A stretch of 64,000 nt of DNA, taken from positions 120,636-184,635 of the forward strand of contig NZ_ATDN01000078.1 in NCBI RefSeq assembly GCF_004014805.1, read 5' to 3'. A model generated the notes under the pieces. That model had not been told where the DNA came from. It saw only the letters and a program-made list of their open reading frames with translations, and did not search any database. The position numbers and the translations under genes were made by a program. Numbering within the stretch: the first letter of the stretch is position 1; each line of letters opens with the position of its first letter. Shown in pieces: positions 56,970 to 64,000 of this stretch. The stretch comes from Mycolicibacterium elephantis DSM 44368 (GTDB taxonomy: Bacteria > Actinomycetota > Actinomycetes > Mycobacteriales > Mycobacteriaceae).

Positions 56970-58295
56970 TCAGCCACCGCCTCCCGGTGCCGGCGATTCA
57001 GCTTGAGCCGGCGGTGCCGGCGCGTCGGCTCCGTACGGTCCGGCGAAGATCTGGGACGACGTGATCGCCGGCGCCGACGGCAGCCACGGGGCGGCAGGCG
57101 GCGGGGGCGACACGGGCAGCAGCGGTCCGCTCACCGGCGGTACCGGCTCACCCGGCGGAGCATCGGGAGGTCGTGGCAGCCCGGCTGGCGGCGGCGAGAC
57201 ACCGAGCGTCATCGGGCTGTAGGAGTAGGTCGCCCAATACGGATCGCCGGGCGCGGGAATGAGCTTGGCGTTCTCGTCGCCCCATCGCGTGCCCAGCAAC
57301 AGCGTCTTCTTCAGCCGCGGGTAGGTGAGGTCGAACGTGGCGTACAGGTTGATGTAGTCACCCCTGGTGATCCGGTCGGCGAACGTCGGCCCGTAGGGAA
57401 ATGCGGTGGCCCACAACAGCGCCTGGTTCAAGTCAGGCCCGATGTCGGCGATCGCCCCGAGCGCCGGGCCCAGGTTCTCCAGATCCTTCACGAGATCGTC
57501 ACCCGCGTCGTTGACCAACGTCGTTGCGGTGTCGCCGAACTGGCCGAGTTTCTCCAACGCGGTGGTCAGGTTCGGCCGCTCCTTGATCAGCACGTCGATG
57601 GCCGGCGGAAGCTCCTTGAGCGCACGGTCGATGACGTCACGCTGACCGGCGAACGTACCGGCGACACGGTTCAGCTGCTCGATGGTGGCGATGATGTCGT
57701 CGCGTTGAGTGTCGAGGACACCGATGAAGTTGTCGAGCCGGGTGAGCAACTCGCGGATCTCGGTTTCGCGCCCGGACACCGCGGCGCTGAAATTGTGGAT
57801 GATGTCGCCGATCTGGCCCAGCCCGCCCCCGTTGACGACCATCGACAGCGACGACAACGTGCGTTCGGTGGAGGGATAGGTCGACGACGCGCTGAGCGGG
57901 ATGGTGGCACCGGGTTCCAGTCGGCCCTGCGGCTCTTCGCCGAGCGGCGGGTTGAGCGCCAGGTGCATGGAACCCAGAAGGCTGGTCTGCCCCACCGTCG
58001 CCACCGCGTTGGCGGGAATCGCCACGTCGGGCTTCACCGAGATCTCCACGTCGGCGTGCCAGTCGTCGACGGTCATCTTGCCGACGCTGCCGACGACGAC
58101 GTCGTCGATCATGACCGGCGAGTTCGATTCCAGCGTCGCCACATTGGCGACCTCGACGTGGTAGGTCACCGCGTCCGCGCCTCGGCCGACCACACCCGGC
58201 AACGGCAACGAGTTGACTCCCTGGAACGAACACCCGGTCAAGGCCATGGCCACACACGACCCGACCACGGCCAATCGCTTGATCCCGCTGATCAT
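56970..58295 (-). CDS. mceE: Mce lipoprotein, E position
   Basis: A protein of 441 residues. The lipobox LTGC (Cys22) marks it as the lipoprotein (LprN/MceE type) of the complex. The Mce domain (TYHVEVANVATLESNSPVMIDDVVVGSVGK) is followed by the helical needle region and a Pro/Ala-rich end (about 365-441). The start ATG overlaps the mceD stop by ATGA. Confidence 0.92.
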   Translation of the reverse strand: MISGIKRLAVVGSCVAMALTGCSFQGVNSLPLPGVVGRGADAVTYHVEVANVATLESNSPVMIDDVVVGSVGKMTVDDWHADVEISVKPDVAIPANAVATVGQTSLLGSMHLALNPPLGEEPQGRLEPGATIPLSASSTYPSTERTLSSLSMVVNGGGLGQIGDIIHNFSAAVSGRETEIRELLTRLDNFIGVLDTQRDDIIATIEQLNRVAGTFAGQRDVIDRALKELPPAIDVLIKERPNLTTALEKLGQFGDTATTLVNDAGDDLVKDLENLGPALGAIADIGPDLNQALLWATAFPYGPTFADRITRGDYINLYATFDLTYPRLKKTLLLGTRWGDENAKLIPAPGDPYWATYSYSPMTLGVSPPPAGLPRPPDAPPGEPVPPVSGPLLPVSPPPPAAPWLPSAPAITSSQIFAGPYGADAPAPPAQAESPAPGGGG

Positions 58296-59797
58296 GACGG
58301 CGGTGTCCCTTCGGCCGGCAGCAACGGGGCGTCGGGCGGCACGGGCGCGGGCGGCGCACCGGGGGCCGAACTTGGCGGCATCAGCATCCCCTCGACTGTC
58401 GGCGACTGCGCCGGGATGTTCGAGATGATATGGGGCGGGCCCGGAATCGGAGCGCCGGGAAACAACGCCGGCGACGGAATGGCCGGTCCGTCATTATCGG
58501 GCACATAGAGTCCGCGCGGGCCGGGCGGAGCTCCCCATCCCGGTGGCGGCGGCACATCGCCCATACCGGTGTAGGCCGACACCGTCGGGGGCGGCTCGGG
58601 AGGATCGTTGGGACCCGCACCGCCGGGCGCGAGCTTCGGGTCGGTGTAGATGATCCGGTCGGGGTTGACAGCGGGCCGCAGGTAGGCGTTGATCGGCAGC
58701 GGAATCTGGTTGACGTTGAGCAGGCGCAGCGCCGGGCCGAGGTAGTTGGCGCAGAGTTTCGCCGTCTCGGGTGCGGTGGTGTTCGCGACGGCGCCGATCA
58801 TGCTGCAGAAGAACAGCACCGGGCTGGAGAAGTTGGTGAGCGAGAACGCCCCGGTCACCGCGCCGCCGTTCGGGTAGTAGATGTTCTGGAAGTTGGCGAT
58901 CGCGTTCGGCGTGATGTGAAGGACGTTCTTGAGGTCGATCTCGTGGTCGACGAGAATCTGCGTCAGGTTGGCCAGGTGTTCGACCTGTTCGACGGTCTGC
59001 GCGCGGGTGCCCGCGACGAACCGCTGCACTTCACCCATCGCGACTGACAGCTCGGAGACCGCGGCGTCCAGGTCGGACCTGCTCTGGTCGAGCACGCTGC
59101 TCAGGGTGGCGAGCCGGTTCTCGAACAACACGATCTGCTGCTTGCTGTCCCGCAGGGCACCGACGAACGTCTGCAGGTTCTTGATGACGTCGACGATGTT
59201 GCCGCTGCCTTCGGCGAAGATGCGTGCGGCACCCGACAGCTGGGCCAGCGTCTCGCGGAGCTTCTCCCCGTTGCCGTCACCCAGCGCGTTCGCCGCGCTG
59301 TCGATGAACCGCGACACCGACGTGTCCGACACACCCGTTTCCGGGCCCAGTTCGGTTGCCAGCCGCATCAACTGGGTCTTGACCTCGTCCCACTCGACCG
59401 GGACCGCGGTGCGGTCGATGCCGATCACCGCACCGTCCTTCATGGTCGGACCGTCGCCCTTGCGATAGGCGGGGGTGAGCTGAACGTACCGGGCCGCGAC
59501 CAGGTTCTGCGCGACGATGACGGCCTTGGCATCGGCGGGGACCGGCACGTCACGGTCGACCTTCAGGACCATCTTGGTCTGCGTGCCCTCGGGCTTGATG
59601 GAATCGATGGTGCCGACCGCAACGCCCGACACGCGCACCTCGTCACCGGGGTAAATGCCGGTCGCCGTCGGGAAGTACGCCATGATGGTGTACGGCCCGA
59701 AGAACACCTGACGGACGAGGTAGACCGCACCGGCGACCAGTCCGATGGCCAGCAGGATCGCCGTCCCGGCCACCAGCCGCTTACGGGTTGCCATCAT
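58292..59797 (-). CDS. mceD: Mce protein, D position
   Basis: A protein of 501 residues. A basic N-terminus and membrane anchor (RLVAGTAILLAIGLVAGAVYLV) are followed by an Mce domain (TIMAYFPTATGIYPGDEVRVSGVAVGTIDSI), helical needle repeats and a Pro/Gly-rich tail with GPPHIISNIPAQSP near the end. Two ATGs occur in tandem (59797 and 59794); the first has GGAGA at 8 nt and is used. It overlaps the mceC end by 17 bp. Confidence 0.92.
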   Translation of the reverse strand: MMATRKRLVAGTAILLAIGLVAGAVYLVRQVFFGPYTIMAYFPTATGIYPGDEVRVSGVAVGTIDSIKPEGTQTKMVLKVDRDVPVPADAKAVIVAQNLVAARYVQLTPAYRKGDGPTMKDGAVIGIDRTAVPVEWDEVKTQLMRLATELGPETGVSDTSVSRFIDSAANALGDGNGEKLRETLAQLSGAARIFAEGSGNIVDVIKNLQTFVGALRDSKQQIVLFENRLATLSSVLDQSRSDLDAAVSELSVAMGEVQRFVAGTRAQTVEQVEHLANLTQILVDHEIDLKNVLHITPNAIANFQNIYYPNGGAVTGAFSLTNFSSPVLFFCSMIGAVANTTAPETAKLCANYLGPALRLLNVNQIPLPINAYLRPAVNPDRIIYTDPKLAPGGAGPNDPPEPPPTVSAYTGMGDVPPPPGWGAPPGPRGLYVPDNDGPAIPSPALFPGAPIPGPPHIISNIPAQSPTVEGMLMPPSSAPGAPPAPVPPDAPLLPAEGTPPS

Positions 59798-60890
59798 GGG
59801 GAAGGTCTCCTGGCTGCGGAATGCTGTTGACGGGGAACGGGATCTCAGCACGCGGGCCGGCGTTGTCCGGGGGCTGGCCAGCGTCGACGCCGCGGCGGAA
59901 GCCGAAGGCGTAGTCCAGGAACGGCTGGAGAATGTCCGGCGGCAGCGGGATCATGTTGGGGACCAAGGCGTTGTAGTAGGCGCCATTGGAAACGATTTCA
60001 CCTTGTGTCAGATAGTATTTCGCTGCACCGGGCAGCATCTTGGCGAGGTTGTCGCGGTTCTTCTCCAACATCGCGGTGACCTCGTTGAGGTGCTGAAGTA
60101 TGGGGGACAGCTGCTCCTCGTTGTCGGCGACCAGCCCGGTCAGTTCTCGTGACACGGTCGCGGTGTTGGCGAGCAGCCGGCTGATCGCATGACGACGCTC
60201 GTTGACGACGGCCAGCAGGTCGTTGGCGTTGAGGATCAACGCGTTGACCTGCTGGCTGCGTTCGGCGAAGATCCCCGTCACATCGCCTGCCGTCCTCAAC
60301 AACTCGGCAAGGCTCTCGTTGCGGTTGTTGAGCGATCGCGACAGCCGTGACAATCCGTCGAACGTGGGGCCGAGCTGCGGGGCGATCTGGTCGAGCGTCT
60401 CCGCCAAGGTGTCGAGGGACTGGTTGAGTGCCTGGGTGTCGGTGGCGGCGGTGTTCGCCGTCAACTCGCTGACCGCGTCGGTCAACGAGTACGGCGAGGA
60501 GGTGCGCGTGGTCGGAATGACCTCGCGACGGTCGAGGGTGCCACTGCCCTTCGACTCCAACGCCAGCACCCGTTCGCCGAGCAGCGTTCCCGTGCGGATG
60601 TGCGCGGTGCTGTCCGAGCCCAACGCGTAGCGGCCGTCGATGGTGAAACTCACCAGCGCGTCGCCGTTTTCGAGTTCGATCGACGAGACCGAGCCGACCT
60701 TGATGCCGGACACCGTCACGTCGTTGCCGACGGCAAGCCCGCCGGCCTCGGTGAACAGGGCTTGATAGCGCAGCGAGGTGGCCCACTGGTACAGCCGTTC
60801 GGGCTGCAACCCCACGGCGATGACGAGCACGATCAGGACGACGCCGATGAAGCCTGCCCTGATCAGTTGGGATCCGCGGTATTTCTGCAT
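59781..60890 (-). CDS. mceC: Mce protein, C position
   Basis: A protein of 369 residues. The membrane anchor is IRAGFIGVVLIVLVIAVGL and the Mce domain is SLRYQALFTEAGGLAVGNDVTVSGIKVGSVSSI. The helical part carries many Asn/Gln/Leu heptads (RSLNNRNESLAELLR, HLNEVTAMLEKNRDNLAKML). It is shorter than D-F and lacks a Pro-rich tail. It begins directly at the end of mceB with no gap. Confidence 0.92.
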   Translation of the reverse strand: MQKYRGSQLIRAGFIGVVLIVLVIAVGLQPERLYQWATSLRYQALFTEAGGLAVGNDVTVSGIKVGSVSSIELENGDALVSFTIDGRYALGSDSTAHIRTGTLLGERVLALESKGSGTLDRREVIPTTRTSSPYSLTDAVSELTANTAATDTQALNQSLDTLAETLDQIAPQLGPTFDGLSRLSRSLNNRNESLAELLRTAGDVTGIFAERSQQVNALILNANDLLAVVNERRHAISRLLANTATVSRELTGLVADNEEQLSPILQHLNEVTAMLEKNRDNLAKMLPGAAKYYLTQGEIVSNGAYYNALVPNMIPLPPDILQPFLDYAFGFRRGVDAGQPPDNAGPRAEIPFPVNSIPQPGDLPHDGNP

Positions 60891-61916
60891 CTACTCGTCC
60901 ACGCACCTTCCCTGCTCTTGTCTGATCCAGGGGAAGACCACGGTCTCACCTTCGAGCGAACTGGCGCGGAACGTCACCCCGCAGATGTAGTACGGGAAGA
61001 ACGCCCCATAGGAGCCCACCCGCGCGAGCTTGCGGTAGATCTCCGGCAGACGTTGGATGGTGGCGTCCAAGCGCGGCAGGTCGTTGTTGACCAGCGGAGC
61101 GAGCCGGTCCAGCGAATCTACGGTGCCCGCAAGCGGTTCCCGCGCACGGCCCAACAGGTCGGCCAACGACGCCGTGCCGCTGTCCAACGAATCGATGGCC
61201 GTGCCGATCGGGTCACGATCCGAGGACAACCCGCTGACCAGTTGTTCGAGCCGGTCGATCGCCCCCGAGAACTGCTCACCATCCTCGGCCAGGGTGTCGA
61301 GCACGGTGCGCAACTCGTCGATCAGCTGCTCGATGACCTGGTTGTTGTCGGCCAGCGAATTGGTGAACGACGAGGTCTTGGAGAACAGCGACTCCAGCGT
61401 GCCGCCCTGTCCCTGCAGGATCTGCACCAGCGCACCGGTCAGCGCGTTGACATCTTGCGGATTCAGGCCCTGGATAACCGGTTTGAGACCACCGAGCAGC
61501 AGATCGAGATCAAGCGCTGGCGCCGTCTGGGTCTGCGGGATCTGGCCGCCCGCAGGCAGGATCTGCGCTGCGCCCGGGGTGTCGACCAGCTCGAGGTAGC
61601 GGTCTCCGACCAGGTTCAGATAGCGAATCTCCGCCTTGGTGTTCGTGGTCAGCTTGGTGTTGCGGTCGGTGTCGAAGGAGACCAGAACCTTCTTGTCGTC
61701 CTGTAGGGACACCCCACGGACGGTGCCGACGCGCACCCCGGCGATGCGCACGGTGTCCCCGGGCTCCAGCCGCGAGGCGTCGGTGAAGACGGCCGAATAC
61801 TTGTCCGTAGCACCGGTTCTGGACTCGCTGAACACCACGAACAGGAACGCGGTCAGCACCGCCATCACGACGGCGAAGGCCCCGAACTTGATCAGTGTGC
61901 TGGTCGATCGCGTCAT
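60891..61916 (-). CDS. mceB: Mce protein, B position
   Basis: A protein of 341 residues. The anchor is LIKFGAFAVVMAVLTAFLFVVF and the Mce domain is DKYSAVFTDASRLEPGDTVRIAGVRVGTVRGV. The end has Cys pairs (YYICGVTF, EQGRCVDE), which are common in B and C members. The start MTRSTSTLIKFG at 61916 overlaps the mceA stop by ATGA; the open frame upstream lies inside mceA. Confidence 0.92.
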   Translation of the reverse strand: MTRSTSTLIKFGAFAVVMAVLTAFLFVVFSESRTGATDKYSAVFTDASRLEPGDTVRIAGVRVGTVRGVSLQDDKKVLVSFDTDRNTKLTTNTKAEIRYLNLVGDRYLELVDTPGAAQILPAGGQIPQTQTAPALDLDLLLGGLKPVIQGLNPQDVNALTGALVQILQGQGGTLESLFSKTSSFTNSLADNNQVIEQLIDELRTVLDTLAEDGEQFSGAIDRLEQLVSGLSSDRDPIGTAIDSLDSGTASLADLLGRAREPLAGTVDSLDRLAPLVNNDLPRLDATIQRLPEIYRKLARVGSYGAFFPYYICGVTFRASSLEGETVVFPWIRQEQGRCVDE

Positions 61917-63109
61917 CCCGGCATTCCGATCTGGGCGGTGTTTCGCGGCGGTCCGTCGAGCGGGCCGAACAACCAGTTCTTGAGGCCCTCGGAGTTCAGC
62001 AGGATGCCCGAGTTGCCGTACTGGGCGGGGTTGGAGCCCACGTCGCCGACAAGCAACGGCGGCACGAAGTTCGGCGGGAGTTCGGGCAGGCCGAGCGCCT
62101 CGCAGAAGTCGGCACCACCGCTGCTGGCGGCGACCTTCGGCAAGTCTCTGGGATAGCGGTAACGCTCGACGCCGAGCGTCAGGCCGGCGTTCACCAGGAC
62201 TCCCGAATACTGCGGTGGGGATTTCGCGAACGGTATGAGGCCGCCGATACCGCACCGCGCCGACTCTCGATAGTCGTTGAGCAGCGTGGTGGTGGGGACG
62301 AGCAGGTGCGTCACGTCGGCGAGGCCCTCGGTGTTGGTCCCGATCACGTCGTTGCCGACGTCGGCCAGACCGATTGTGCTGAGCAGGAACTCGTCGAGGT
62401 TCTGTTGTTCCTCGACGATGGAGTTGCCCACCTCGGTGGCGCTTTGGATCGTGGCCAGCAGGTCCGGGGCCGCATCGCCGTAGGCGTCCAGGGTCGGGAC
62501 GGCGGCTTCGAGGTCGTGGGACAGGTTCGGCAGGCTGGGTTCGATCTTGGCCAGCAGCGCGTTGAAGTCGACCAGGGTCTGACCGATCTTCTGACCGCGC
62601 CCGTTGAACGCCGTGGCGATCGCACCCAGGGTCTCGTTGAGCTTGGTCGGCTCGATCTTGTCCAGCACCGTGACCAGCTGCTGGAACACGGTGTTGATTT
62701 CGACCATGACGTGCTGGCCCTGCAGCACCTGGCCGGCGTGCAGCGTCTTCTGCGACGGCTGCTGCGGGGCCTCGAGTTGCACGAACTTGGCCCCGAACAA
62801 CGTCGTGGACGCGATCTCGACGTTGACGTTCTCGGGGATGAGGTGCAGTTGCGACGGGTCCATGTCGAGGGTCAGCTCGGCTATGCCGTCGGCGCGCTCG
62901 GCGATGGACTTGACGCTGCCGACCTGCACGCCGCGCATCTTCACCTTTGCGTCGGGGTTCATCACCAACCCGGCGCGATCCGAGATGACGGTGACGGGAA
63001 CGGTTTTGGTGAAGTCGCCGCGGAACAACGCGATGGCAAGACCGATGATCGCCACGATGGCGACGACCATCGCCAACCCGGTCAGGGGACGCACAGCACT
63101 TTGTTTCAT
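61913..63109 (-). CDS. mceA: Mce protein, A position
   Basis: A protein of 398 residues. The anchor is LTGLAMVVAIVAIIGLAIALF and the Mce domain is KTVPVTVISDRAGLVMNPDAKVKMRGVQVGSVKSI. Helical needle repeats and a C-terminal region with SGGADFCEALGLPELPPNFVP follow. It lies 11 bp after the yrbEB stop. The start (KQSAVRPLTG) is chosen because the anchor begins there; upstream codons overlap yrbEB. Confidence 0.92.
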   Translation of the reverse strand: MKQSAVRPLTGLAMVVAIVAIIGLAIALFRGDFTKTVPVTVISDRAGLVMNPDAKVKMRGVQVGSVKSIAERADGIAELTLDMDPSQLHLIPENVNVEIASTTLFGAKFVQLEAPQQPSQKTLHAGQVLQGQHVMVEINTVFQQLVTVLDKIEPTKLNETLGAIATAFNGRGQKIGQTLVDFNALLAKIEPSLPNLSHDLEAAVPTLDAYGDAAPDLLATIQSATEVGNSIVEEQQNLDEFLLSTIGLADVGNDVIGTNTEGLADVTHLLVPTTTLLNDYRESARCGIGGLIPFAKSPPQYSGVLVNAGLTLGVERYRYPRDLPKVAASSGGADFCEALGLPELPPNFVPPLLVGDVGSNPAQYGNSGILLNSEGLKNWLFGPLDGPPRNTAQIGMPG

Positions 63110-63120
63110 CAACGTTGCGC

Positions 63121-63978
63121 CTACCCTGAGAGGTTGAAGTTGCCGTTGGAGCCGTATACCGACAGTGAGACCAGTAGTGTCACTGAGACCACCACGACCA
63201 GTGAGGTGCGTACGGCATTGCCGACGGCCACCCCGACGCCGGAGGGTCCGCCGGAGGCGAAGTAGCCGAAGTAGGTGTGGATCAACAAGATGGTGATCGC
63301 CATCAGCACGGCTTGCAGAAACGACCACAACAAGTCGATCGGGTTCAAAAACGTGTCGAAATAATGGTCATACAGGCCCCCGGACTGACCGAAGAGCACC
63401 ACGGTGGTGAACTGGGAGGCCACAAACGACAAGATCACCGCGATCGAATACAGCGGGGTGATGGCCAACATGCCCGCGATGATGCGCGTGGACACCAGAT
63501 ACTCCACCGGCCGGATCGCCATCGACTCCAGCGCATCGATCTCCTCATTGATACGCATCGCTCCCAACTGAGCGGTCACCCCGGCCCCGAACGTGGCCGC
63601 CAACCCGATCCCGGCCACCACCGGCGCGGCGATACGCACATTGATGAACGCCGCCAAAAACCCGGTCAACGCCTCGATCCCGATATCACCCAGCGAGCTA
63701 TAACCCTGCACCGCCAACGTGCCCCCGGCCGCCAACGTCAAAAACCCCACGATCGCCACCGTGCCGCCGATCATCGCCAACGTGCCCGCACCCATCGAGA
63801 TCTCAGCGATCAACCGCACGATCTCCTTGCGGAAATGCACACTGGCGTGCGGAATCCCCCCCAACGCACGCAGATAAAACAACATGTGATCGCCGATACG
63901 GCCCAACACATCCACCGGCCGACGCGCCGAGCGGGTCAAGCGCGGATAGGTGGAGCGCAAAATCGTCATCGTGCCCAT
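63121..63978 (-). CDS. yrbEB: YrbE/MlaE-family permease, B position
   Basis: A protein of 285 residues, the second permease subunit of the Mce transporter (ABC-type, MlaE fold). It has about six membrane segments. The signature GLAATFGAGVTAQLGAMRINEEIDALESMAI, containing the E-x-D-A coupling motif and the cytosolic loop that contacts the MceG ATPase, is intact. The ATG at 63978 is used; a second ATG three codons in (63969, TILRSTYPRL) is equally possible. It heads the part of the operon visible in this window. Confidence 0.92.
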   Translation of the reverse strand: MGTMTILRSTYPRLTRSARRPVDVLGRIGDHMLFYLRALGGIPHASVHFRKEIVRLIAEISMGAGTLAMIGGTVAIVGFLTLAAGGTLAVQGYSSLGDIGIEALTGFLAAFINVRIAAPVVAGIGLAATFGAGVTAQLGAMRINEEIDALESMAIRPVEYLVSTRIIAGMLAITPLYSIAVILSFVASQFTTVVLFGQSGGLYDHYFDTFLNPIDLLWSFLQAVLMAITILLIHTYFGYFASGGPSGVGVAVGNAVRTSLVVVVSVTLLVSLSVYGSNGNFNLSG

Positions 63979-63983
63979 CAGCG

Positions 63984-64000
63984 CTATCCCGCCGTCATCC
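63984..64000 (-). CDS. Probable 3' end of yrbEA (partial, at window edge)
   Basis: Mce operons begin with two permease genes, and yrbEA should lie just upstream of yrbEB. On the minus strand the last bases read ATGACGGCGGGATAG, giving a stop (TAG, 63984-63986) 5 bp before the yrbEB ATG. Only about five codons are visible, so the assignment is from context alone. Confidence 0.35.

Noticed and set aside
61895..63265. Plus-strand open frame of 456 codons antisense to mceA and mceB
   Set aside because: It shows no family motif and lies opposite two clear Mce proteins; same explanation of GC-rich shadow frames, as for similar long frames at 3228-4535, 9185-10876 and 33853-35823.

Overview
The window is a high-GC actinobacterial chromosome segment from a mycobacterium, most probably a rapid grower of the Mycolicibacterium type. 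The evidence is a single-chain type I fatty acid synthase followed by acpS, a six-gene mce operon with a YrbE permease, a mycolate reductase, an L,D-transpeptidase lipoprotein, a PE-PPE-domain protein, several -10 boxes only 5-8 nt from a start codon (leaderless mRNAs) and frequent GTG starts. From about 2 kb to 37 kb the gene order follows the M. tuberculosis interval Rv2486-Rv2525c as I recall it. I see no transposase, integrase, phage gene, CRISPR array or rRNA.

Layout. 0-3 kb: tRNA-Arg(TCT), a secreted PE-PPE-domain protein with an apparently missing nucleophile, a small secreted protein and a crotonase-fold protein. 2.9-13.1 kb: a tightly coupled minus-strand operon for branched-chain amino acid (leucine) breakdown, in transcription order accD1-accA1-fadE19-maoC-citE-bkdA-bkdB-bkdC, divergent from its TetR repressor bkaR across a double palindromic operator. 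13.1-26 kb: small membrane proteins, an S9 peptidase, an MmpS-like Pro-rich membrane protein, an MFS/UMF1 transporter, cmrA, a HerA-like ATPase, orn, tRNA-His, the L,D-transpeptidase ldtB, tRNA-Lys, a DUF3618 protein, bcp and an M20 peptidase. 26-36.9 kb: fas-acpS, a long palindrome-rich fas upstream region, and a Tat-exported DUF1906 protein.

37-43.5 kb is more variable: a MerR regulator divergent from an MFS transporter, a ChaB/Rho-N protein, a SARP-like regulator coupled to a 38-residue membrane peptide, two tail-to-tail IspD-family proteins, and two Mce-associated membrane proteins. 43.7-54.2 kb is a catabolic island: two acyl-CoA ligases, an amidohydrolase, an enoyl-CoA hydratase, VOC and SnoaL-fold proteins, a DUF35 Zn-ribbon/thiolase-like pair, a TetR and a cytochrome P450. 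It contains a decayed alcohol dehydrogenase remnant and three promoter-associated inverted repeats built on AGAA/TTCT half-sites. 54.3-64 kb: small secreted proteins and a yrbEB-mceABCDEF operon running off the right edge.

The most interesting reading is that the 43-64 kb part is one lipid import and degradation locus: Mce importer plus distant Mam proteins, acyl-CoA activation, P450 oxidation, and a thiolase-fold enzyme that lacks two canonical thiolase residues and is paired with a DUF35 protein, as in steroid side-chain retro-aldolases. The substrate cannot be told from sequence. All functions are assigned by reading motifs; no database search was run.
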